From SAR324 cluster bacterium (GTDB lineage Bacteria > SAR324 > NAC60-12): a DNA stretch of 64,000 nt. The stretch is from the NCBI GenBank assembly GCA_028281495.1, contig JANQJU010000100.1:124001-188000 (forward strand), in the 5' to 3' direction. Both the position numbers and the translations under genes were made by a program. A model generated the notes under the pieces. That model was not told where the DNA came from, ran no database searches, and saw nothing but the letters and a program-made list of their open reading frames with translations. The stretch's first letter is position 1. Each line of letters starts with the position of its first letter. This document shows positions 9,226-17,306 of this stretch, piece by piece.

Positions 9226-10650
9226 TTAAAATCCGATAGCTAAAACGATTTGGTCGATCACTTGGTCGCCAAACGGCTCAAATTGTTTAGGTTCGGCGTG
9301 TGCGATCACCCGTTCCACTTTCAGCACAACTGTCGGAGTGAAATGTATTCGAAATCCGTTAAAAATGACCTTCGCATTGCCTAAGACGCCAGCAAACGGG
9401 ATGGATAAATTTGCTCCCTGGTAGTAAACCGCATATTTTTGCCATCTTAAACCAAGATAAATGTATTCATCATATCCCACCCATTTGATGCGGTTTTTTA
9501 TAGTGAAGCCATCGACGGTGAGGTTTTGGGTTCCTGTATCAATCACATTGACCACTTCCCCTTGTATCTTCAACCGAAATGCCCCGAGTGCCCACGTGGT
9601 GGACATTTCATGGCCGAAGCGTTTCTGAAACAATTCTTCCTGAATCCCTTCATTTGGGTTGGGGCGTGTTGAGTCTTTCACGGTGCGTAGGCCGTTATAG
9701 ATATTGTATCCAATAAACGCTTTTTGTAGAAATCCATCGGTTTTCCAGGAGAGACGCAGCTTGCCTCCGACCACTTTGTCGAAATCCAAATCACGCTCAA
9801 TGCCAACGGCCTGACGACTGGCAATCTCTTCATTCAATTCCACACCGGGACCGTTGGCGGTATAGAGTGAATAGTTCACAAGGAGGTTTCCAAAATCTTG
9901 TTCGCCTAAAACCTGGATTCCGGTGAGGGTGTGGGGATAAGTGGCAAATAAAGGAACTGAGACCGTGGGAACGACATAAGCCGCATGATCGACTTGATAA
10001 ATTCCATGAGGGGGGATGAAGGTTCCCAATTTTATCTCAAGGAGGGGATCGAATAAGTAGCTGACCCAGGCGCGTTCGATGGTCAGCCCATTGGTGGTTT
10101 TTCTGGAGGCTCCTGGAGTGTCAATCCGTAGAAAAGAATTGTCGCGCACACTGATTTCATTCTGGGGGCTGCCGTTGAAGGAGAGTTCCAGGAGCACGCG
10201 CCAATCTTTTTCAAAATAAGAATCGATATAAAGATGAACCGGCCCCAACACATACTCGGGGGTGTCGTTGGAGATGTTGAGATCCGGATTTCTGGGAGTG
10301 ATGCTCCGATACATGGGCTGCATGAAGCCCGAAATTTGGATAGACCGTTCAAACTCGTCTTGCGCTTCCAAATCTTCTTCATGGATTTCATCTTCTTCTT
10401 GATGAATCTGTTTCAATTTCTCGATCTCGTTCTCCGCATCACTCAAGCGTTTTTGAAGCGTTTCGTTCACCTCCTTTATTTCCTGAAGTTCTTTTTGCAA
10501 GGACTCTGCGTTTTCTGGTGCGGAAGGTTCCTCGTCCGCATATGCTGGAGAAAAAGCTCCAGAACCGACAAGGGTGAAAATTCCTAACAAAATAAAATTG
10601 ACGACAATAGAGAGTCGATTCTTCATTGGATACTGTAAAACCTTGCCCAT
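9226..10650 (-). CDS. Outer-membrane porin with N-terminal coiled coil
   Basis: 474 residues. The signal peptide ends near AYADEEP. It is followed by a coiled coil at residues ~45-95 (ESLQKELQEIKEVNETLQKRL), as in porins that anchor to peptidoglycan or trimerise through this segment. The rest alternates hydrophobic and polar residues as in a beta-barrel (IQISGFMQPMYRSITPRN; KLGTFIPPHGIYQVDHAAY) and ends with Phe (IVLAIGF), the usual signal for BAM-dependent insertion. The start at 10650 has AAGGAT six bases upstream, which favours it over Met10. It resembles the phosphate-selective porin superfamily (OprO/OprP-like) in overall shape, but specificity is not certain. It is the first gene of the porin / binding-protein / cyclase operon. 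Confidence 0.8.
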   Translation of the reverse strand: MGKVLQYPMKNRLSIVVNFILLGIFTLVGSGAFSPAYADEEPSAPENAESLQKELQEIKEVNETLQKRLSDAENEIEKLKQIHQEEDEIHEEDLEAQDEFERSIQISGFMQPMYRSITPRNPDLNISNDTPEYVLGPVHLYIDSYFEKDWRVLLELSFNGSPQNEISVRDNSFLRIDTPGASRKTTNGLTIERAWVSYLFDPLLEIKLGTFIPPHGIYQVDHAAYVVPTVSVPLFATYPHTLTGIQVLGEQDFGNLLVNYSLYTANGPGVELNEEIASRQAVGIERDLDFDKVVGGKLRLSWKTDGFLQKAFIGYNIYNGLRTVKDSTRPNPNEGIQEELFQKRFGHEMSTTWALGAFRLKIQGEVVNVIDTGTQNLTVDGFTIKNRIKWVGYDEYIYLGLRWQKYAVYYQGANLSIPFAGVLGNAKVIFNGFRIHFTPTVVLKVERVIAHAEPKQFEPFGDQVIDQIVLAIGF

Positions 10651-10877
10651 AAAAAATCCTTAAACGCTGTTATCGAGGTCTGTGTTTCTGCGGGGTTGTT
10701 CGAGTTTCTTCTTGAGTCAGCTTTCTATTTCTTTCAGATTTTTGTTACGAATTGCAACCTTTGTTTATAACAAACAGATGAATTTAAGTTTTTCTAACGC
10801 TGAATATAAAGACTATGTAGAATGAGATGTCACAAAGGCACACCTTCGGCTGATTTCTCCAAGGGGTCTGTTCAACG

Positions 10878-11792
10878 TTAAGGTGAGATGACATCCCAAT
10901 GCGGTGTTTCTCCTCCCAAGTGCTGGATGACAAAATCCAGAAAGGCTCGAACTTTTGCTGGCAGGTGTTTTCGTTCCGGAAAAACTGCGTACACGGAATG
11001 GAGCGGCAAAGCATAGTCTTCAAGTAAGGGACGTAGTGAGCCAGATGCGAGGTCCGGCCCAACAATAAAGGTGGGCATTTGGCAAATACCCAGACCCGCG
11101 ATCAAGGCTTCCCGTAAGGCATCGCTGTTATTGACCCGGTAATTGCCACGGGGTTGGACTTTCACTGGCCCGGCTGGCCCTTCAAAAATCCACTCGGTGC
11201 CACCTCGGAAATAAGAATAAAACAAACAATTGTGATTGAGTAAGTCTGCTGGAGTCTTGGGGACACCAAACTTTGCAAGGTAATCTGGGGAAGCACACAA
11301 CACACTACGGCAGGGAGCCAAGCGTCGCACAATCAAACTGGAGTCCGGCAGATGACCGATCCGGACTGCTACATCGAACCCCCCTTCCACCAAATCCACC
11401 ATCTTATCATCCATGACCATATTCATTTGAATATTAGGATTCTCTGCAAGAAAGGCCGAGATCAAAGGAGCAATGTGCAAACGCCCAAATGACATGGGCA
11501 CGTTGATCGACAAGGAACCTTGAGGTTGACCTTGCAAATGAGTCATTGCATCTTCGCCTTCACGGGCGGTGGCAAAGGCTTTACGGGCATAGTCGTAATA
11601 TTGTTCACCTGCTTCGGTAAGGTTCAAGCGTCGAGTGGTTCGATGAAGCAATCGAACGCCCAAGTTGTTTTCAAGTTGACTGATTCGCTTGCTGACAGCC
11701 GACTTGGAGGTACCCAGCTTTTGTCCTGCTAATGAAAAGCTCCCACATTCCACAACGGCGACAAATACAGGAATTGCTGAAAAGTTTTCCAT
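10878..11792 (-). CDS. LysR-family transcription regulator
   Basis: 304 residues from the start MENFSAIPVFV. This start has AGGAG just upstream and is preferred over a Met four codons earlier. The N-terminal winged helix-turn-helix is clear: GSFSLAGQKLGTSKSAVSKR, then LENNLGVRLLHRTTRRLNLT. The rest is the periplasmic-binding-like effector domain (INVPMSFGRLHIAPLISAFL onward). It belongs to the subgroup that includes many paralogues next to transport genes. It is divergent from the YdcZ-type pair at 12037-12960. LysR proteins usually control the divergent operon and themselves, so that pair is the likely target. The intervening 240 bases carry TCAACT repeats and three 20-bp repeats. Confidence 0.93.
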   Translation of the reverse strand: MENFSAIPVFVAVVECGSFSLAGQKLGTSKSAVSKRISQLENNLGVRLLHRTTRRLNLTEAGEQYYDYARKAFATAREGEDAMTHLQGQPQGSLSINVPMSFGRLHIAPLISAFLAENPNIQMNMVMDDKMVDLVEGGFDVAVRIGHLPDSSLIVRRLAPCRSVLCASPDYLAKFGVPKTPADLLNHNCLFYSYFRGGTEWIFEGPAGPVKVQPRGNYRVNNSDALREALIAGLGICQMPTFIVGPDLASGSLRPLLEDYALPLHSVYAVFPERKHLPAKVRAFLDFVIQHLGGETPHWDVISP

Positions 11793-11811
11793 GCTCTCCT
11801 TCATTTTGGTT

Positions 11812-11837
11812 TGTCAACTATCACTCAACTGTCAACT
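11812..11837. promoter_or_regulatory. TCAACT-repeat cluster, possible LysR operator
   Basis: TGTCAACT (11812-11819), TCAACT (11825-11830) and GTCAACT (11831-11837) lie just upstream of the LysR start in the divergent region. Repeated short half-sites are compatible with an autoregulatory site, but no T-N11-A palindrome was convincingly placed. Confidence 0.3.
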
Positions 11838-11930
11838 TTTTCTCAACAATCAGTTTCTATTATTGTGGATTATCACCCAAGTAAAAACAATATAAAGTAG
11901 CTTAGTAACTGAATATGAGCCGTTTTCAAT

Positions 11931-11990
11931 CGTTTCAGAAAAGGTTCTATTGTTTCAGAAAGGGGCCTATTGTTTCAGAAAAGGTCCTAT
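11931..11990. repeat. Three tandem 20-bp repeats
   Basis: Units at 11931-11950, 11951-11970 and 11971-11990 share the pattern YGTTTCAGAAARGGBYCTAT. They lie between the LysR gene and the divergent transporter pair, close to where the transporter promoter should be. They may be operator copies or simple duplications. Confidence 0.75.
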
Positions 11991-12036
11991 TCAATGGATT
12001 TTTGCATTTTGAATTGAATGAAAGGTGACTGTGACA

Positions 12037-12504
12037 ATGGGAAGAACGACCGATTGGTTCCTGGCACTTGCAGGTGGTTTATTGCTGGCCTTGATGATTG
12101 ATACCAATAGTTTGTTGGCTAAACATAGCACGCCCGTATTGGCTTCTTGGTTAGCTCACGGCATTGGCGCGTTTGGAGCACTTGTGCTTGTGGTCTTAGG
12201 GACAAGCTTCATGGGTGCTTCCAACAAGAAAGAGGGGAATACGCGTGTCAAAGGCCCCCGTTGGGCCTATTTGGGTGGAATTCCAGGAGCTTTGATTGTC
12301 ATGCTGGCAGCGGTCACGGTCAACAGTCATCTGGGGCTTTCCGGTACGATTGCCCTGATGTTGGTCGGGCAGGTTCTGTTTGGTATGCTCTCCGATCATT
12401 TGGGACTGTTTGGAGTCCCAAAACGGCAGTTGATCTTCATGGATTTTTGGGTCGTGTTTTTGGTGCTGACTGGAAGTGGAATTCTCATATTCGTTCGGGG
12501 GTGA
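12037..12504 (+). CDS. YdcZ-type (DUF606, DMT superfamily) membrane transporter, first subunit
   Basis: 155 residues from the ATG at 12037 (a GTG at 12025 is possible), with five hydrophobic segments (LALAGGLLLALMI; ASWLAHGIGAFGALVLVVLG; YLGGIPGALIVMLAAVTV; GTIALMLVGQVLFGML; FMDFWVVFLVLTGSGILIFV). The pattern is that of short DMT-superfamily proteins of the YdcZ family, which occur as tandem gene pairs and are thought to work as antiparallel heterodimers. The second subunit gene starts 4 nt after this stop. The substrate is unknown. Expression is probably controlled by the divergent LysR protein. Confidence 0.8.
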   Translation: MGRTTDWFLALAGGLLLALMIDTNSLLAKHSTPVLASWLAHGIGAFGALVLVVLGTSFMGASNKKEGNTRVKGPRWAYLGGIPGALIVMLAAVTVNSHLGLSGTIALMLVGQVLFGMLSDHLGLFGVPKRQLIFMDFWVVFLVLTGSGILIFVRG

Positions 12505-12507
12505 TTG

Positions 12508-12960
12508 ATGTTAGGTTATGTTCTTTTGGCTGTTCTGAGTGGGGTGCTCATCAGCACAAGCCGTTCGTTGAATGGGAGGCTTAGTATGGATGTGGGACCG
12601 TTTAGAGCCTCGTTTTGGAATCATTTGGTGGGGTTCGGGTTTCTGACCATCGTGCTATTGCTCATGGGAAGCCTGCGGTACGAACTTCCTTCCGAAGCCC
12701 CGATCTACAGTTATCTAGGCGGATTTTTAGGCGTTTTGTTTGTCGCCGTAAACAGTTATGTGCTGCCAAGGATTGGTACGACACAGACGGTTCTCTTGGT
12801 GATCAGCGGCCAAATGATTTCCGGAGTTCTCATGGAGTATCAGCCTGGAGACGCCATTTCGACCGTGTCTCAATTTTTTGGAGTTGCGATGATCCTGCTG
12901 GGAGTTTATCTAGCGCGGGTATCCCATTTGCGTCGTGATCACGTGAAGCAGAAGTCGTAG
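12508..12960 (+). CDS. YdcZ-type (DUF606) membrane transporter, second subunit
   Basis: 150 residues with five hydrophobic segments and the family feature GVLISTSRSLNGRLS near the N-terminus, plus IGTTQTVLLVISGQMISGVLM. The ATG at 12508 has a GGGGG stretch upstream within the preceding gene and is preferred over the adjacent TTG. It is the partner of the gene at 12037. The last codons and stop (VKQKS-stop) form the first unit of the nine-copy 14-bp repeat that follows, so the repeat seems to have arisen by duplication of this gene's 3' end. Confidence 0.8.
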   Translation: MLGYVLLAVLSGVLISTSRSLNGRLSMDVGPFRASFWNHLVGFGFLTIVLLLMGSLRYELPSEAPIYSYLGGFLGVLFVAVNSYVLPRIGTTQTVLLVISGQMISGVLMEYQPGDAISTVSQFFGVAMILLGVYLARVSHLRRDHVKQKS

Positions 12961-13072
12961 AGCAGAAGTCGTAGAGCAGAAGTCGTGAAGCAGAAGTCGT
13001 GAAGCAGAAGTCGTGAAGCAGAAGTCGTGAAGCAGAAGTCGTAGAGCAGGAGTCGTGAAGCAGAAGTCGTGG
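12947..13072. repeat. Nine tandem 14-bp repeats (AGCAGAAGTCGTRR)
   Basis: Nine perfect-length units run without spacing from 12947 to 13072. The consensus is AGCAGAAGTCGTGA, with TAG, GA or GG endings and one internal A-to-G change (unit 8). The first unit codes for the end of the upstream membrane protein. There are no spacers, so it is not CRISPR. It sits in the leader of the HD-domain gene. Confidence 0.95.
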
Positions 13073-13131
13073 AATGGAATAGTAAAATAGAGATGAACAA
13101 CTGAGTACCTTTTAATATTTTTGGAGAGGTC

Positions 13132-13722
13132 ATGGAAGCATTCAACCAACAGGTCGCCTTCATTCTAGAGATGGATCGGCTGAAAGCGGTCTATCGAAAA
13201 TCGATGTTGAAGTCTGACAACAATCGGTACGAAAACAGTGCCGAGCATAGCTGGCATGTTGCATTGGCAGCACAGGTTTTACAGGAATATGCAGAGGAAC
13301 CCGTCGACATCCACCGAGTGATCCGCATGCTGCTGATTCACGACATTGTTGAAATCGATGCAGGCGATACCTTCGCCTTTGCCGCTCAGCATGAGTTGGA
13401 TGGCCAAGAAGGGAAAGAATGGGAGGCCGCACAGCGTTTGTTTGGTTTGCTACCGGAAACGCAATCTCAAGAATTGAAACACCTCTGGCTGGAATTTGAG
13501 CAGGCAGAAACCGCTGATGCTCGCTTTGCGAAGGCAATGGATCGACTGCTGCCCCTATTCCAAAACATGGCCAATGAGGGTGGAAGCTGGGCGCAGCATA
13601 CCGTAAGCAAAGCGCAAGTCCTTCAGCGGAATCACCACCTCAAGGGGTTGGCTCCCAAATTGTGGGAGTATGTCTGTCAACAAATCGATATCGCGGTAGA
13701 AAAAGGCTGGCTGAGCGACTGA
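13132..13722 (+). CDS. HD-domain phosphohydrolase, YfbR/HDDC2-like 5'-nucleotidase
   Basis: 196 residues, ATG with GGAGAGG upstream. It has the HD signature in order: SAEHSWHVALAA (first His), LLIHDIVEIDAGDTFAF (His-Asp pair plus Glu/Asp) and a later Asp in FAKAMDRLLPLF. This arrangement is that of the YfbR/HDDC2 family, which hydrolyses deoxynucleoside 5'-monophosphates with a divalent metal. Length fits the family (about 190-200). It is a soluble housekeeping enzyme and seems functionally unrelated to the transporter pair upstream. The 14-bp repeat block lies in its 5' leader. Confidence 0.85.
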   Translation: MEAFNQQVAFILEMDRLKAVYRKSMLKSDNNRYENSAEHSWHVALAAQVLQEYAEEPVDIHRVIRMLLIHDIVEIDAGDTFAFAAQHELDGQEGKEWEAAQRLFGLLPETQSQELKHLWLEFEQAETADARFAKAMDRLLPLFQNMANEGGSWAQHTVSKAQVLQRNHHLKGLAPKLWEYVCQQIDIAVEKGWLSD

Positions 13723-13741
13723 GGTTTGTCATTGTGTCGCT

Positions 13742-16700
13742 TTAACCAAATCGAACGTCCACAGCAAACGCACCCGTAGTTTCTCCCCGATCATTGATTT
13801 GAGTGAAACCGATTTGACGGGTTCCTACCCCTTGGGTCGCCGTCGATTCGATCCCCACCCACATTTGCTGAGGCCCCCAGTTAGGAAGCTGCAAAAGAAT
13901 CTTGGATTGGGACCCCAAGCAAAGCACCCGCCGACCCTGATGATGCCCGAAGTAAATTCCTGGAGATCCCGTGCGGCGTACAAATTGATCCACTGCGTAT
14001 TGATAATTGCTGTCCGAGAATCCCAGAAATACCATTGCCTCTTCAGGCCATTCCTCTCGAAAGATTTCCAGCTCTAAATAGGACGAAGTGTTCTGTCGAT
14101 TTCCGATAACCGTCGCTGTTAAATGAGGTTTCGCAACCTGATCCGACGTAGCGGTCCTCCGAACGGCAGATGTTTTGGGGGCTGCTGTGGCGATTGGTGC
14201 TGCCGAGGTGACAGGAGCGGGTGGGGGATAAATTATGGAAATATTGCGTTGAGCCAAGTTGTTGTCATCCCAAATGTGGATACCGGAACGTGGCACCCCA
14301 TCGTGAGGGGAAATTTCCGCTAAGAGACAGGGATGCCAGGCCACCACCGTTCCCCCAACATCGACTGTTTCTGGGGGAACCAAACTCGCGTCCCACCGCA
14401 AAGGAACAATAATTTCGGCATTGGATGGCAAGGTGGGGATGGGTTGTTTGCCAATTCCGTAGCATCCCGGTTGGAGCGGAGGCACCATTGGCGAATTGGG
14501 ATGCACAATAGGGATGAAATCTTCAGGATAGATGAATTCGGCTCCAGCAAAATGCGTGAGATAAAAGTTGACTTCGAAGGGATACGAATCGTCCGGTCCC
14601 AAATTCTTGATCCGAGCATAAACCCAGGCATCGCTGCCAAACGTTGGGGTTTGATGGTAGGCCGCCGCGTCCTCAGTGTATGAGCTGGGGGCGGGGTTGG
14701 GATCGACGGCAGGATCGAGGGTTCTCACCCATAAATCGCAACTGGCCCAAAATCTGCCAGAAGACGGAACCGTGCCATCATCGGTTAAGTTGTCTCGAAT
14801 CACCAATTCTCGTTTGAAGTTGTAATCGAGAGCAGCTCGGACGGCAGCAGCGGAATCCACACGACCATAGCCATAGAGCGGGCTGAAGTGAGCTAAGGTG
14901 GGGTCGGTTGTTGGGTTTCCGTTCACATCCACCCAGCCACCTGCGAGAGTGGTGGAATCGATTTTGGCAGCCGTTGCTCGCAAAAGCTCTCGAACTTCGA
15001 TCCAGGTCAAATTGGGGTTCGCGGAAAGCATCAGGGCCGCGACGCCAGCACAGACCGGTGTGGAATGCGAAGTCCCAGTCCATTTATCGTTGTAATTTCC
15101 TGGACCCGCCACCACCGGTTCTCCGGCAGTATGATCGTGAAACAAGTCCATGGAAAATCCAATGGTATCGCCCACGATATTATTGATTCCCCGGGCCGTC
15201 GAACGTGGGTCATCTCGATTTCCAATCAGAATGGTGTTGGCCCCTTGATTGATGAAGGCGTCATTGATGACGGCGGCATCGTCGACATCGATCCGCGAAT
15301 CACCCGCAGCGAAATCACTGCTCAGAGCAGTTTCAGCAAGGGCTTGTCCTGGGCAAAAACCAGCTCCGCGCACAACGGGAACGACGACATCAAAGACCCC
15401 TTTGGAATTGCGGCTGGGGGCACATAGTTCCACCTCGTTTCCAAAGTTGCTATAAGATGCTTGCACTTCATCCATCGGATTGGCTGAAAAGCGGGTGGAC
15501 GCGGCAATGCCAAATGTTTTTTCATAAGCTGCCCAAGGACGCTGGGATGAGATCAAAGTGGTCCCGTTTCCTGCTGAAAAGAACAGCAGCGTGCCTCGTC
15601 CCTCGCGACCGTAGGTGGTGATGAAATCGAAGGTTCTTTGCATCAAAGGGGAAATCGGTGGATTGGCAAAACCAAAGCTACTGGATATGACATCGGCTCC
15701 TTTGGAAAGCGGGGCGGGAAAGTTCGCATTGGGGCTTTCGGGATCAAACCCAGCAAGCCAGATGTACATATCAGAGTAACGGATTTCGCTGCCGCCATAT
15801 CGAATTCCCATGAGATGGCAATTGCCTGCAACGCCGCTAGTGCCTACGTCGTTTGGCGACCCCGAATCTTGAGCCAATGCAGTGGCTGCTCCGGCACATC
15901 CGGTACCGTGGTTCATTCCATTGGCAACGGTGAAGTCGTTATTGGGCTGAAACAGTGTGAAATCAAAAAGTGTTGAAACTTTGGGGCTGCCATCGGTCAG
16001 GGTGCCGTTCAATTTGGGGTGGCTGGCATCCACGCCAGAATCCACTACCGCAACGGTGATATTCGGCGAACCAAACGTGAGATCGGGATCCTCGTCTCGG
16101 AGGTGTTGCCACGCTTCAGAAGCCTGAATCCGTTCCAGATCCCACTGCATGGGAAAGAGATAGTTGCTGGGAGTCACCGCATCGCCAACCACATTGTGGA
16201 ACAAATTCAGATCGACCCATTCCACTTCTGGCCGGTCGTGGATTCGATTACAAACTCGAATCAGGTTGTAGGAGAGTGGCTTCTTCCAACGAAAATGGAA
16301 GGTATTGCCAGCGTAAGGAATGGAACGCAATAATTCCAGATCGTACTTTTGGGCGAGTTCTTCTGCGACTTCTTGGGTAACATGCTCATGGAGTCCGACA
16401 GTCAGTTCATCGGTCATGATACTGATTTTGTCTTGCCGCCAATACAGGATCGGTCCGGCCATCGAAATCAACGGACTTTCGGATAGGACGGATTGTGCTT
16501 CCAGGTGGGGCATGATGTCGTACTTGCGCTTCAGCGAAAAAATAAGAATTCCGTCCTGTTCGATCAAGGGATCGGTGGCTTTGTATTGGAGTCCCGTGCC
16601 TTCCAACAGTTGGATGATATCGGCCCGTTCCGCATCCGACATGGAGCTTTCCGATGTCGCGATCACCCCGATTTTACCGCGACGCCGCACATACGGTACC

Positions 16701-16981
16701 TTGTGGCGACCTCTCCAGAAAAAGGGCATTCGTTTTTTACCCAAGACGAACATTTCAAACTGATTTTTGGCGCTTATTTGCACAACGCGCTCCTGTGCTT
16801 GCAAGGTTGGGTGATCCGCCGTAATACGATACAGCCCCTCCTCTGTGGGATCCGCTGCTGCCACCCCAAACTCTTTCTCCACTGGAATTTCAGTGCCGTC
16901 AGATTCTGCCGAAATCCGGACTTCTGCATCTTTCAAAACCTCCATCTGGTAATCTAATACCGTAATATGCAATCGCTTCAT
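13742..16981 (-). CDS. Large subtilisin-type (S8) serine protease
   Basis: 1079 residues from the ATG at 16981, which has GGGAGGTGAAG directly upstream; an upstream start at 17086 would add 35 residues and looks wrong. Catalytic residues are Asp in VAVVDSGVDASHP (~313), His in GMNHGTGCAG (~357) and Ser in GTSHSTPVCAGVAALM (~638). Residues 1-300 contain a beta-rich N-terminal domain (KRLHITVLDYQMEVLKDAEV) and a propeptide-like region. The C-terminal ~350 residues hold beta-sandwich-like domains; the tail reads VGTRQIGFTQINDRGETTG. No signal peptide is visible from the chosen start, which is odd for a subtilase of this size. It may be exported by another route, or be intracellular. The gene stands alone. 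Confidence 0.9.
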   Translation of the reverse strand: MKRLHITVLDYQMEVLKDAEVRISAESDGTEIPVEKEFGVAAADPTEEGLYRITADHPTLQAQERVVQISAKNQFEMFVLGKKRMPFFWRGRHKVPYVRRRGKIGVIATSESSMSDAERADIIQLLEGTGLQYKATDPLIEQDGILIFSLKRKYDIMPHLEAQSVLSESPLISMAGPILYWRQDKISIMTDELTVGLHEHVTQEVAEELAQKYDLELLRSIPYAGNTFHFRWKKPLSYNLIRVCNRIHDRPEVEWVDLNLFHNVVGDAVTPSNYLFPMQWDLERIQASEAWQHLRDEDPDLTFGSPNITVAVVDSGVDASHPKLNGTLTDGSPKVSTLFDFTLFQPNNDFTVANGMNHGTGCAGAATALAQDSGSPNDVGTSGVAGNCHLMGIRYGGSEIRYSDMYIWLAGFDPESPNANFPAPLSKGADVISSSFGFANPPISPLMQRTFDFITTYGREGRGTLLFFSAGNGTTLISSQRPWAAYEKTFGIAASTRFSANPMDEVQASYSNFGNEVELCAPSRNSKGVFDVVVPVVRGAGFCPGQALAETALSSDFAAGDSRIDVDDAAVINDAFINQGANTILIGNRDDPRSTARGINNIVGDTIGFSMDLFHDHTAGEPVVAGPGNYNDKWTGTSHSTPVCAGVAALMLSANPNLTWIEVRELLRATAAKIDSTTLAGGWVDVNGNPTTDPTLAHFSPLYGYGRVDSAAAVRAALDYNFKRELVIRDNLTDDGTVPSSGRFWASCDLWVRTLDPAVDPNPAPSSYTEDAAAYHQTPTFGSDAWVYARIKNLGPDDSYPFEVNFYLTHFAGAEFIYPEDFIPIVHPNSPMVPPLQPGCYGIGKQPIPTLPSNAEIIVPLRWDASLVPPETVDVGGTVVAWHPCLLAEISPHDGVPRSGIHIWDDNNLAQRNISIIYPPPAPVTSAAPIATAAPKTSAVRRTATSDQVAKPHLTATVIGNRQNTSSYLELEIFREEWPEEAMVFLGFSDSNYQYAVDQFVRRTGSPGIYFGHHQGRRVLCLGSQSKILLQLPNWGPQQMWVGIESTATQGVGTRQIGFTQINDRGETTGAFAVDVRFG

Positions 16982-17306
16982 CTTCACCTCCCTCAATCGA
17001 AAATTAACTGGCAAACTTCGTCTGGCTGACGCACGAGTCCATTGGATACCTGAATTTCTCTGACTCCTGGGTTTGCCTGTTGGCATGGGATTCCTCCCAA
17101 GGAATCAGTATTAAACCCTCGACTCCGATTCCTATCTTTTGAGTAGCAAAACTGAATACTATTGTCTAACTATTGTAAATAAGATTTTGATTTCATAGGG
17201 GCGTCACCGTACGAGGGTGAAGGCAAGGTATAGAGGAAGGGCGAAAGGTGCGGTAGTGAGCATAGATAGCCCCCGATATATAGAGGTATCGAAGGGCCTC
17301 AATTTG

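Noticed and set aside
12947..13072. CRISPR array
   Set aside because: The 14-bp units are directly adjacent with no spacers, and no cas genes are near.
12910..13163. Minus-strand open frames through the 14-bp repeats
   Set aside because: They only translate the repeat (FTTSALRLLLHD-type monotony) and overlap the start of the HD-domain gene.
13160..13537. Antisense open frame of 125 codons in the HD-domain gene
   Set aside because: Shadow frame; the sense strand has clear HD motifs.
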